Part shown: piece by piece, positions 11,021 through 21,462 of the stretch
How positions within the stretch are numbered: the first letter of the stretch is position 1
How the letters are laid out: the number at the start of each line of letters is the position of its first letter
NCBI RefSeq assembly: GCF_000003605.2
Contig: NW_003149269.1
Coordinates: forward strand, 376,760-407,457
Reading direction: 5' to 3'
Source: Saccoglossus kowalevskii
Taxonomy: Eukaryota > Hemichordata > Enteropneusta > Harrimaniidae
Length of the DNA stretch: 30,698 bases
The notes under the pieces: generated by a model
What the model saw: only the letters and a program-made list of their open reading frames with translations
Told to the model about the DNA's origin: nothing
Databases searched by the model: none
Made by a program: the position numbers and the translations under genes

Positions 11021-11389
11021 TGCGTGTATGCCATAACATCAAATTATATAAATAATAATTTGAGATCTAATCTACGAAATCAACTCAATAACACAAATTT
11101 ATATTATTATTTGCAAGTATTGTGACATTGCGGCACGTAATTGATGTAGTCTATAAGACAAAACATGCTAAACTCTATACTGTTATATACGTCATGTTTG
11201 TGAAAAAAAAAACGAAATCAAAGCGACCCTTTAATACAATAAAACCAGCTTGCTCATGCGTGGTACATGGGTACATTGCTAAGACACCTTATATTGGGGT
11301 ACATCATCGCTGAATGGAAGACACGCTCTCCATTTAGATATACATGATGTTGCTGTTTGTATGCGTCGGTACGAGTATTGCAGGGTTGA
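11021..11389. other. AT-rich DNA within module N, no gene
   Basis: This is absent from the copy at 27886-28250, where the two halves of the module are adjacent. A short plus-strand frame at 11122-11313 has no recognisable domain. Confidence 0.35.
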
Positions 11390-11660
11390 AATAATAAACA
11401 TGTGTACGTTTAGGTCAATATGTCATGTTGCACTGTAACATTGTATACTGCTCTCAATCGCATTTGTTAGAATGTATGTACAAATGATATAATGTCTCGT
11501 ACACTATAATTCAGTGACTGATTGTGTTCGTGATTTGAGGAGGTAAATCGGGTTTTGTTTCATCATGGCGAGATATATTCCAGTAACTGTGTCGCAAACT
11601 ATACAATGCGATATTTATTATTCCTATTCGGTGTATCTTTTGTCTCACAAACATGTATCA
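11390..11660 (+). promoter_or_regulatory. Orphan receptor 5' flank (promoter relic)
   Basis: This is similar to the DNA upstream of gene D (19220-19460) and in part to that of E (25180-25300). Shared stretches in the same order include AACATGTGTACGTT, CATTTGTTAG, ATATTCC followed by a TAACTCTG/TAACTGTG element, and a GTATTTTGTC-like end. No receptor coding sequence follows, so this appears to be a flank whose gene was lost or never copied. Confidence 0.45.
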
Positions 11661-11899
11661 TTGCCACAGTATTAATTTTGTATTAGTACAGGCAAGAACA
11701 AATGAAACTTATTGTTTTCTGTTTTGTTTTTTTTGTTTTAAAATTCAATATAAATACTGCTTCCTGTGAGCTTACATGAGGTTATCACAGGAATGCCGCA
11801 AAGTATGGCTGAAGGCGTACAGCGATCATATTAAACAATTCCTGAGTGCATACTTTGTGGTATGATAACTTAATATTTCTGTAATAATTAAAAAAGGGA
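11661..11899. other. Short spacer, no gene recognised
   Basis: AT-rich DNA between the orphan flank and the second half of module N. Confidence 0.3.
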
Positions 11900-12200
11900 T
11901 TATAGTTCGCAATTTCTTCAAAAAATCGTCATGCAATGAGTGAAATTTACGTTCATTGTTTATTGTGCAAACGTGTTCAGTTGTGATGTAAACGTGACTT
12001 CCAATTTCGAAAGTTTCGAAAGCATCTATAACACTTACGAGTACGTCCATTTACGGGCGGGTAAATAATATTGTTGTTGGATATATAATAATATTTGTTA
12101 AATGACAAATTAGGTGGTACTCTGCTGAAGTAAGTATCAGTGAGATTTGAATTCCGTCAGACTTTTCTACATCGTATTTACTATTATATGACAACTGGTT
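11900..12200. repeat. 3' module N, copy 1 (second part)
   Basis: This matches 27960-28250, sharing TTTACGTTCATTG, AAACGTGTTCAG, GTGATGTAAAC and the later CATATGACAAC-like end. The separation from 10947-11020 by about 880 bp is specific to this copy. Confidence 0.55.
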
Positions 12201-13319
12201 TGAATGTATATTTATTCATGGGTCATTGTCACTAATGATGGCTGACTGTGTATTCAGACGTTATTTTATTATAAATGTACTTTTGTTTTGACCTATTTGC
12301 TTGTATCAATTCTTAGCTGTGATTTATATGTATTTATATATATTTTAATTATTATTGATTATTGCTTGTATATATAATCTGTGACTAATGTTATTATTGG
12401 AATATCATTGAAGTAGATGCATTTATACATTAACAGATATAGGTTTATTTTTAACATAGTTTTGATTTTGAGTATAATTTTATTACATGTATCTATAAAT
12501 ATTTTTTTAATTATGCAAGAACATTTAAAACATTATTTTTATAATATGCATGTAATTCATATAAATATCGAGATTTCATAAAATGGAAATATTCTGATAT
12601 TAATAATGATATTATATATTGTTTTTACTTGCATATTGTTTTACAACGAATGGCTATCTAATAGATATTGATATGTATGGCATAAATGTATATCTGAAAA
12701 CGTATAACATGACAATAATAAATTCATTAATTACTTAATGAATAATAATGTATGTATAGTATGGGAACACCGATGACCTATATGCAATGTAGGTGAATAA
12801 CCACGTGTTGACAGAATAGTCCAGTATCAATTCACCAATAAAATCTGTACTTTTAATGTGATCACATATATAGTAGGCTCAATTAAAAGTTCCCCAAAAC
12901 GACACGTGTATTTTGTCTTTATTGATATTCAAACATAGAAGCGTTGACTGGTTTTAGTTTAAAACCTGAGTGATGCCATTGTTGTCAACAGTCCGGGCTA
13001 ATCGGTAGGTGAAGGGCTCTCATCACTAATTGACAAGCAGGTAAAATTGTATATTTCACGATACGTTTTCTAAGGCCAAACTCAGCACATTCGTCATACT
13101 GCATCGTGCGACATGCATATACGCTCAGCATTATTTATGAAAGCCACTTCAGCATTAATCTACATTTGACATTAATATGGCTGCCATATTTTGAATCGAA
13201 TCATGAAACAATGAAACAAATGCCTGTGAATATGTCTGATGTGATGTATGTGTGAAATTTGCATTTTGATCGGTTCAGGCATGTTAAATATTTGTATTCG
13301 GAACTGAATTTTTTAAAAA
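12201..13319. other. Very AT-rich intergenic DNA
   Basis: No gene is seen. Positions 12880-13100 show weak resemblance to the 3' module M copies (16980-17350, 24660-25000), including the order of TATTTT, a CATAGA...GTTGA stretch and a GTCAACA stretch. Too diverged to call with confidence. Confidence 0.35.
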
Positions 13320-14136
13320 CAACTAAATTTTGCTGATGTTTTTGAGCCTCTCTTCTATAATTTGCCGGTAACGGTATACTTCTTGTATTTATATGGTTAG
13401 ATACGGTGAGAAGCAACGCAGACTACTCTTGAGAAAAAGGTTTAGAGAAATCAAGTTTGGCAGGTTATTTTTTAGTTTTATTTTTTTATTTGAACGTTTT
13501 GATGGCACACTTTTTTATGGCGTTTTGAACACTTTAATAACACAAAACAGATGACAAAATAGAAGGTACTGGAGGACGCACTACATATACCCCATTGTAC
13601 TGATATACGTCGGCAGGGATTCACCTTAATTGTAAAAAGTGAAAAGAAAAAAACAACAACTATTGTATTGAACACACTTATACGTGTGCAAGTCACAGCA
13701 AACTAAAACTACTGTATTGCCGTTATCGATTATACTATGGTACAGAGTGGATCTGATTGCTGAACGTATCACTAATCATTGAAGATTACTTACAGATGAA
13801 TCAGATAAAATAGTACTTTCTCACAACCGTATAGTTAGAAAAGTTGCTTTTGAGCGATATTAATATGATTTATTTCTAATACATCAGCATTAAGAGTGGG
13901 TGGAATTAAGGAATGGATGTGTGGTTTGACGAATGGTATTTACAGCAATGGCATGATTACAATACTTATATATGAAGTATTTCAATACTGACTTTCATTA
14001 ATTTTCACACCAATAAAATGTATTGTAATAATAGTAGGTGATATACGCCACGTTATATCGTCATAAATTGAGTGCACTGTCTACTTTAAATAACAATAAC
14101 ACGAGACGTACAAAGAGTTCCCGTATGAAGGAAGTA
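13320..14136 (+). repeat. Duplicated 5' flank module, copy C
   Basis: Positions 13325-13540 match 700-930, and 13755-14136 match the flanks of A and B through GTGATATACGCC and GAGTTCCCGTATGAAGGAAG. The block runs uninterrupted up to the deletion junction at 14137-14144, confirming that gene C derived from the same ancestral unit as A and B. Confidence 0.65.
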
Positions 14137-15890
14137 AAGTCGTGTCTTGGAAGAAAAAAGGAATTGTCATAAGTTATGACACTGACATGAGTAACATTGA
14201 CTTATCACTGTATTCTATAATCCACGACGTGTCTGCACAGTTTTCATTGCAAATAACAGGCACTACCATTCTGTGGTGACTTTCAATAACAATGACGTCA
14301 TCGGACCTGACCTGGCTCACCTCCACGTATATGTTGACCCACAAACATATACCCCTACATGTCGAACCAGTATTGAGTCTGGTGTAGAGGTACCAGAAGG
14401 TGATATTCTATACTGTAATATCCACTTGTACTAGTCAGTCTACATGATCACCACAAGTTGTACACACTTGGTTCATAGGTGAAATATTAGACACCCACTC
14501 GTGTCATCGACGTCTTACACAAGTGGTGGTATAGTAACAACAAACTGTTGGTGGACGGCAGTAAAAGCATATGAGAATGTACCATTTTTCTGTCAAGCTA
14601 AGAATACTCTGTGGTCCGGTGGCTATACATGTCAAGTTGGACAATTTGTAATTCTGTCAGAAGCAGCGAGGCTGACTCCTCATAATTACGCAACGTTCAC
14701 CTGTACAGCATCTGGTGAACCTGAACCTTACATTTATGTATGAAAATATGATGACATCATTGTTGAAACAGAAGTACATTCTATAAAATGCTATAAATAT
14801 TACTGACTTCTTCATCTATGATAACGGCCACCATACAATAAAATGTGAGGTTCAGAATTCCAAAGATGTAGGGCCTGATACTGCTTATTTATACGTGGGA
14901 ATTCCCATTACCACAGACACCGTCACCACCACTGCCTTCACTCACACAGCAACTTCTGTCTCTAGATCACTGGCAGTTGTGAGCATAGGTTTACCAAACA
15001 CGGGCACGACAAAAAAAACATGAACGTACATCATTTAAGACACCTGCTATTTCACCAACAAGCAACAAGGCGTTTAGCGCAACACCAAAGTCCGTATTAG
15101 GAACTGATGTTATAATAGTTGCTCCTCATAAAAATACAAGCAGAGAAAAACTACAATCCCGTTTGGAAAATGATTATGGAGAAATCGAGATGTGTGGGCA
15201 TGCTAGAACAGACACAGATACAGAACGAGTCATGAATGACGTAAGAGATGAAATTAATATGAAGGTTAAATTGGCGATACATCTTAGACGTGCTGATGCA
15301 ACTCCAAAAGGGAGTTTTGGGAGTTACAATAAACACGTCCAAAATGAAGATTACACCACATCTGGATGTAGTGATGTAGTCATGGATACACGGAGGGATG
15401 GCAACCAGGAAAACAACTTTTATAGCCAGGTAAATAAGAAAAAGAAAAGCTCTCCGGCCTTGATGAGCACTGACTGTGCAAATAACAATGAAGTACCATA
15501 AATAACCAGATCAAAGAAAAGTAAAGCCACAAGTAAAACCTAAACCGAACAGACCTACAACCCACAGTGCTGACACAGATCGAGATACTGACATTAAAAC
15601 AACTGAATCTGACGTCATACATTCGACCACTGATAATTCTAATGATTATGAAACCAAGTATATTCCAGGAAAGGAAATGTGACGTGATCACCAGCAAGTA
15701 TAGATTATCAGTTTTACAAGCGGACAACAATGCTGTTTTGTATGCAGATATTAAACCACCATAAAGTGACCACGCAGTAAATAATGCTGACATAACAATG
15801 TGGAAGGTCTGACCTACGCTGACATCGACTTCATTGACACAATAGAGGTGAAAGAGACATTGAATAGAGAGAGCGGAAGTAAAACTTTAA
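14137..15890 (+). pseudogene. Ig receptor pseudogene C with ITIM/ITSM-type tail
   Basis: This is a multiply broken receptor carrying the second tail class. At 14137-14144 (AAGTCGTG) the leader joins directly to mid-Ig1; in B the same octamer occurs twice, 229 bp apart. Signal peptide and half of Ig1 are therefore missing. Ig1 also lacks the ESTAVFDSGQYQ segment (about 14264). Ig2 has a small insertion near 14404-14420. Ig3 has a deletion in its start (14665) and TGA in place of the core Trp codon (14742-14744). A Thr-rich stalk follows, then a remnant of the membrane region, largely deleted. The tail reads LENDYGEIEMCGHA, NFYSQV, VLYADI (15735-15752) and LTYADI (15809-15826). The last motif, TMYAEV in the 24.1-kb copy, has been deleted. 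It is not functional but shows the design of an inhibitory-type partner to B, D and E. Confidence 0.85.
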
Positions 15891-16899
15891 TAATACAGAT
15901 ATAATATTGTACTATATGATGATGAAATCATCACACAATGGGTTGTTTGTGTCGAGTGAATGCACAGTAGCATGGAAATCGTGTTTTGGTAGTTGAAAAA
16001 TTGAATATTTCGAAATTAGTGTCAGAGGGGTCGTTGACTACATTTACCGCATTATTTTTAGCTCCAATGTCATCAAACAAAACTGAGCGAAGCTCATGGT
16101 TGACCACACATGTCGCCGTCAGACCGTCAGATTTGTTCATTTCATGACATCGCATGTGAACCTCTATTGTTGGGGAATATATTTGTCAAGGTCCCAGTTC
16201 AGGTTAATCTCAAGGTCACACGTTGATTAATGTGTATTGGGGTGAGCAGGTCAACCCTCAATGAAAGGTCAAGGTCATCTCAATATCACAAGTCACTTTG
16301 CTATATTTTCTAACTTTGTCATACCCAATTCAGTCACATATACAGAAACCAAATAATGCAAAAGTATAATCTAGTTTCAGCTTCAATTTCCTGTACACAT
16401 AAATATGTTTTCTCTTATGGGATTTGCCCTTCCAGTGACCATTGCCACAATTACTAAACACATTCCTCCTATTAACTGCCACTGTCCTCTTCACTTGTCA
16501 ATTACAGCGGATCTCTATGGACCACAAGTCGCTTGTTACTGACAGCGATAACATTTATTATACAATTCACTGACTAATATGTTTTCCAATTAGATTCAAT
16601 ATATTATTATTATATTCCTAAATACATATTCTGTTTATAACGATACATGTTTTCATTAATTTTAAAGAATATATTTTTACATTTTCTTTAATTTCACCTG
16701 TGAAAATTGTCTTTCAATATGCAGCTAAATTCACTACAGAATTTAACTGCAAGTACTTAACGAATATGAATATTGTGATTTCATAAAATAGCATTATAAT
16801 GATATACAAATAATTGTCTTAATTGCAAATTATTTCATGTAGCCTTGTTCGGCAATAAAATAACACAGATCTGAATATGTAGAGGAATATATATAGAAG
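15891..16899. other. 3' flank of C, with nuclear-receptor half-site cluster
   Basis: No gene is recognised. TCAAGGTC occurs at 16186-16193 and TCAAGGTCA at 16210-16218. AGGTCAAGGTCA, a tandem half-site, lies at 16266-16277. These match the half-site of orphan nuclear receptors but may be chance or a repeat. A minus-strand open frame at 15931-16155 has no recognised domain. Confidence 0.35.
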
Positions 16900-17480
16900 T
16901 AAATAAATTATTTTTTCATGAATATTAATGTGCTTTGCATGATAGCCACACGCTCTGTGACCAAATATGAGACATTACCAGTGATCAGAAACATAGTGTC
17001 AACACACAATCACTGTAAACACAATATTCACACGAACATAATTGTCATTTTTTTTTATATATCTGCTGTTTGTGTTTGTGTTTGTATTTTATAAAATTCT
17101 AGGCATAGATGTGTTGATTGCTTTAACTAAAATGTTTGTTTTTGCTTGACTGATGTGACTGGAGTCAACAGATCCATAGAGATAATAGGTTAATGGGATC
17201 GTGTCTTTGGAACTATTGTTTGACACACTTGAATAGACATTTATAGTGAGACACGCAAATAAACGTATCATTTGGCACTATGACAAGTCATTCACCTATT
17301 CAATGAGTATACCTCACGACTATGACCTACTTAACCGCAGTTAAAATCGTCTTTTCATGGCTTTATGATGGATAAAACATGTATTTAGTGGTTGTCAAAC
17401 ACGGTAACCAATATGATAGTTGTCATTGTGCTGTATTATACGGGGGAATCTAGTAATATCCATTTAGAGACAATGGTGTA
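16900..17480. repeat. 3' module M, copy after C
   Basis: This is colinear with 24560-25100 and 27440-27850. Shared stretches include the CATGAATATTAATG-like start, ATTTTATAAAATTC, GGTTAAYGGGRTCGTGTC, ACACACTTGAATAGA and CAAGTCATTCACC. It is non-coding, and an AAATAAACG stretch within it could serve as a poly(A) signal. Confidence 0.65.
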
Positions 17481-17510
17481 CTTATAATATGCTCCAAAAT
17501 TATATTGAAG

Positions 17511-17580
17511 CATTACATAGTTCGACCGATTCAACTAATCTTGACTCTTTGCTATTATTCTTGTAAAAAAATTATAGTGT
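17511..17580. repeat. 3' module N, copy 2 (partial)
   Basis: GCATTACATAGTTCGACCG and the following bases align with 10947-11015 and 27886-27955. Homology fades after about 17580. Confidence 0.45.
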
Positions 17581-19219
17581 AGTAATTCTAAGGACATAGA
17601 CGACGATTCGTTGTGAAGTTTGTTTGGATGTTGAAGAAGTCAAAGCTACTGAACAGTACTATGTACAAGCGATGAATCGACGTGCGTAGAAAAAGTGCTA
17701 CATACTGCTCACTATTGTGCTGATAGTTATTTATTTTGCTTTTATTTATTTACAAGAGTGCATTCTATGCCAACTATATTCGACCAAAGAGGAAACATAC
17801 ACAGGAAATTTATATCAAGGATAATATTCCTGAAAGATGATGAAAAATTGCTGACGTGAAGAAATTTATGTGGAAATACTGAAATCCCAAATAACTACAT
17901 TTTCTTCCATGAATATCCATGTCTTTTTAAGAACATCCTTATTGTATCACAGCCATTTTTAATATCGTATCACCAAAATTATTCACTAGAGATTAAGGTA
18001 GAGGAAAAGACAATTTTTAATCTTTTCCAGATTTTCAAAAAACCGATAAAATGATTATTGTGGACCTTGAAACATCATTCAAGCTTTTCAAATGATCGAT
18101 TATTTGGGCACGACGATGCTCAAATTAATGTTTTAAACGCTAACACAAATAATTAGGCTACAGCTTTGTGAATATTTAAAATAATGTGTATCTTTGATAC
18201 TACTTACATGATGACATCTTATGTGCATACTCTTGTTGACGATTCAGATTTTAACGGGTGATAAACTTCCAGTCGCAAACAATGCGTCCATTGTCACCAT
18301 TAATGTCAGTTAAGACTTCGTCGGGCAAACAAAGGCATAACTTTGCGTAACTCACTGTTAAATCAATTTTTTATTTCGAATTATTTTCCAATTCAATATT
18401 CTATTTTTCTAACACCATTATACTAACACAATATCGAGGAAAAGAAAGAAAGAAAGCGAAGACCAACTGCCAATGTGGTTAAAAAAAGATGGTGAGGTTG
18501 TGGTTCAATGCGGTCAATGCAATACTTTTACGCCATCATAACTGCAAAGTATTTACATCAAGTTATAGCTTTGATTCAGGCGTAGGCACAGTAAATAAAC
18601 AAAATATACTTGCTAATGAAAAAGAAAGAACGTAACCACGATAAAGCGTAGTCATATACAGTAAAAGTTTCAATTGGAAAACGATAAGTTTCATTCTAAT
18701 TTTGCGTAACGAACTTGGTAATTACATCGCCATCCATGAGGAAGCCGTAACTGGGCGACGCTTACCCATCATCTTGTTTTTCTTCCACCAAATTTAACGA
18801 GGAGTAGCTAAAGAAGGGACTGTTCTTTGCGATTTCTACGGCAACAGGCTATGGCCTTCTTGTCACACTTTGGAGCAGAAAATTGTTTCTTTGGTTTCAC
18901 CTTGATAATAGTTTTATTAGATCAGAAACACTTGAAGGATTAGCTTGTTTGTGAACAGTCAGCGTGTACAGTGTTTGGTAATGTTTGTCAGTGTGTTAAC
19001 CCTCGTTGGTTCTTGTATGTTTATAATAATGCAGCAAATTTGTAGAGTTTCATTATCCCAAAATTGTTTCGTTTTCGTTAGCAGCATAATGACGGTACAA
19101 AATCTGATTTTTAAAAAATAAAATACTATAATTGTCTGTTAAAGGTGTCATGTATGAAATAATTAGGGAACAAAGGCTTGATGTAGTAGTTGTTGTTCTT
19201 ATGCTTCGGCCAGAGAGTG
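17581..19219. other. Intergenic DNA, no gene recognised
   Basis: About 1.6 kb without a convincing frame or receptor homology. A short GAAA-rich tract occurs at about 18440-18456. Confidence 0.45.
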
Positions 19220-19579
19220 GTGGATTAATTAACATGTGTACGTTAAAGCCATTTTGTCAGAATATATTTGTTAGTTAAAATTATAACACAATGTCTCAGA
19301 TATGAGCATTCAAAAACTGAGAAATAAGTGCGTGACTCGACCCGGTCAATGGGCTCTGGTAGGAAATTATGGCAATGTATATTCCGATAACTCTGTAACA
19401 TTACTATTCAACACAGGTAGCTATATTGTTCATAGAGTGCGTATTTTGTCAATGTGGCCTTTCTTGTCATTTAAATAACAATACCGCAACCATACAGTGT
19501 TACCCGGATGGAGGAAGTAGCAACAAAACCACTCTACATTACTACTAGTGTTAATTTCTAGTGAAATAATTGCCTTGGC
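19220..19579 (+). promoter_or_regulatory. 5' flank of gene D
   Basis: This is shared with E (25180-25419) and with the orphan copy at 11390-11660. Closest to the gene, GTTACCCGGATGGAGGAAGTA (19499-19519) is conserved before E (GTTACCAGGATTGAGGAA) and F (GTTGCCCGGATTGAGGAA). A TTAATTTCTAG tract ends at 19561, 18 bases before the ATG. The conservation suggests core promoter or 5' leader; a 5' untranslated intron ending at this AG is possible. Confidence 0.45.
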
Positions 19580-21226
19580 ATGGCGTTCAAATGGAGATTA
19601 TTGCTTATCGTGTATGGTTTGTTAATCTTATGTGTTCCTGGTAGTTCATCGCCTGTTATTACTCGTCACCCCGTGGACCAATACGTTGACTTAACTGAAG
19701 GGAATAACGAATATGTGATACGATGGTTGGATTGTTATATTCAGAACTTAAATCTAGGCGACTTGGTGTCGTGGAAGAAAAACGGATATGTCATCATCAG
19801 TTATAATAATCATGCAAGTAGTACTGTTTATAACATGGATTCATCTCGATACTCAATAATACATGATGTGTCTACACAGTTTGCATTGTCAATAACAGGC
19901 ATTACTGAGTCTACGGCTGTATTCGACAGTGGGCAATACCAATGTGTGGTGACTTTCAATAACAATGAGGTCATCGAATCTGACCTGGCTCACCTGCACG
20001 TATACGTTGAACCAGAAACACGTAATCCTGCTTGTCAAACCAGTATTGAGTCTGGTGCAGAGATAACAGAAGGTGATACTGTGGTATTCACATGTACTAG
20101 TAAGTCTACAGGTTCACCTCAAGTTGTACACAAGTGGTTTAGGAATAATCTTTTCGAGACAATGTTATTTACTTTGTCATCATCAGTAATCAATGATATG
20201 CTATCAACGACGTACACATGGACGGCAATAAAATCTGATGAACATATTTTGTTTTACTGTTGGACAAATAACACACGATGGAACACTGGTTATTCATGTC
20301 AAGTTGGTCCATTCGTAATTCTATCGAAACCAGATGTAGTAGTTATGCCAGCACAGCTAAAACTTACTTCTCAGAATTACGCAACGTTCACCTGTATAGC
20401 ATCTGGTGAACCAGAACCATACAGCTATGTGTGGAAATATGATGACGTCTTTGTTGCATCAGGGGAACGATTTGATTTTAATGTAGATAGATCAACTCTG
20501 GACATTAAAGATATCGATATCCAGGATAATGGCGATCATACAATAACATGTGAGGTACAGAATGCTTATGGTGTAGGAACTGATACAGCTTACTTACATG
20601 TAGCAATAATTGTTACCATTACTAAGACAACGCCCACTAATAATTATATCTCCAGGTTACTGATAGATTCTTCACCAATCCAAGGTATTACATCAGTAAT
20701 AAATACTACACCGATCATCACATCACGTGGTACGTCTGGTTTAAATCACACAGCCTCTCTAATTGGTAATGGAGTATTGACATGCTTATTGCTAATTATA
20801 ATTACACTATTTGGAGTTTACTTTATAATTAATTGTCGTAAACACAGACATGTAAACAATAACACAAACAATGAACCACTGCCATTGAGTGTTTACGAGA
20901 ACATTGGTAACCTTTCAATAGACGTAGGTGACATCGATACTATAACTCCACACACAGTATGTATGACACATAATAAACCTACGGATTCTGAGCATATGCA
21001 CAATAACATAACAGATGGCGCAGACAATCATGCCTGTGATGAAAATGGTCAGGATGTGGAAAATGGCGGATTACACAGTTCAAGGTTAACCAACGAAGGC
21101 GAAACACAACACGACTATATTGATGTAATCCATGAAAACAATGAAGACAGCGAACATTATCAAAGTTTGGGTGTACGAAGTAATGACACTTATATGACAT
21201 TACACATAGATGCCTTGATTGAGTAA
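19580..21226 (+). CDS. Ig receptor D: intact three-Ig transmembrane receptor with ITAM-like tail
   Basis: This is the only uninterrupted copy, with 548 residues in a single exon. A signal peptide spans residues 1-24. Ig1 is V-like (C52-C122, W65, DSGQYQC at 116-122). Ig2 has C172-C227 and W186, plus a second conserved Cys pair, C152 and C240, that could form an extra disulfide. Ig3 is C2/I-like (C272-C324, W285). A Thr/Ser stalk (343-390) leads to a membrane helix (about 394-417) followed by NCRKHRH. The tail has four tyrosines. Y439 lies in SVYENI, which fits the ITIM pattern. Y513 lies in DYIDVI. Y527 and Y538 form YQSLGVRSNDTYMTL, two YxxL motifs seven residues apart, the ITAM spacing. The extracellular part should bind a ligand and the tail should recruit SH2 proteins once phosphorylated. 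Ligand and pathway are unknown; an immune or allorecognition role is inference. Confidence 0.93.
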   Translation: MAFKWRLLLIVYGLLILCVPGSSSPVITRHPVDQYVDLTEGNNEYVIRWLDCYIQNLNLGDLVSWKKNGYVIISYNNHASSTVYNMDSSRYSIIHDVSTQFALSITGITESTAVFDSGQYQCVVTFNNNEVIESDLAHLHVYVEPETRNPACQTSIESGAEITEGDTVVFTCTSKSTGSPQVVHKWFRNNLFETMLFTLSSSVINDMLSTTYTWTAIKSDEHILFYCWTNNTRWNTGYSCQVGPFVILSKPDVVVMPAQLKLTSQNYATFTCIASGEPEPYSYVWKYDDVFVASGERFDFNVDRSTLDIKDIDIQDNGDHTITCEVQNAYGVGTDTAYLHVAIIVTITKTTPTNNYISRLLIDSSPIQGITSVINTTPIITSRGTSGLNHTASLIGNGVLTCLLLIIITLFGVYFIINCRKHRHVNNNTNNEPLPLSVYENIGNLSIDVGDIDTITPHTVCMTHNKPTDSEHMHNNITDGADNHACDENGQDVENGGLHSSRLTNEGETQHDYIDVIHENNEDSEHYQSLGVRSNDTYMTLHIDALIE

Positions 21227-21462
21227 CTCTGCGGCCATGATAGTTACAATTGTTAGCGAGAAATACTTGTGTAATGTGTTTTAAATGACTGGTTCAGTTC
21301 TTAAGAATAAGTCGAGCAGTTTAGTTTTTGTATCAAAATCGCTCAATCGAATAATTATCGCATTATCATACCGCTTTATTTTTTTCTATAAAATTAGTTT
21401 TGACTAAGACACTGATAATTGGAATACTGCTAATGACTAATGACTAATGAATGTAATGACTT

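Noticed and set aside
12201-13100. Additional receptor relic after module N copy 1
   Set aside because: I found no receptor-derived codons here, only AT-rich DNA with weak module M resemblance.
15380-15793. Minus-strand open frame of 137 codons with hydrophobic stretches
   Set aside because: It lies fully opposite the type II tail of pseudogene C, where plus-strand homology to other copies explains the sequence. The frame is a shadow.
15931-16155. Minus-strand frame of 74 codons that reads like ordinary protein
   Set aside because: No domain, no start context, no splice partners and no second copy. It could be an exon, but nothing supports it.
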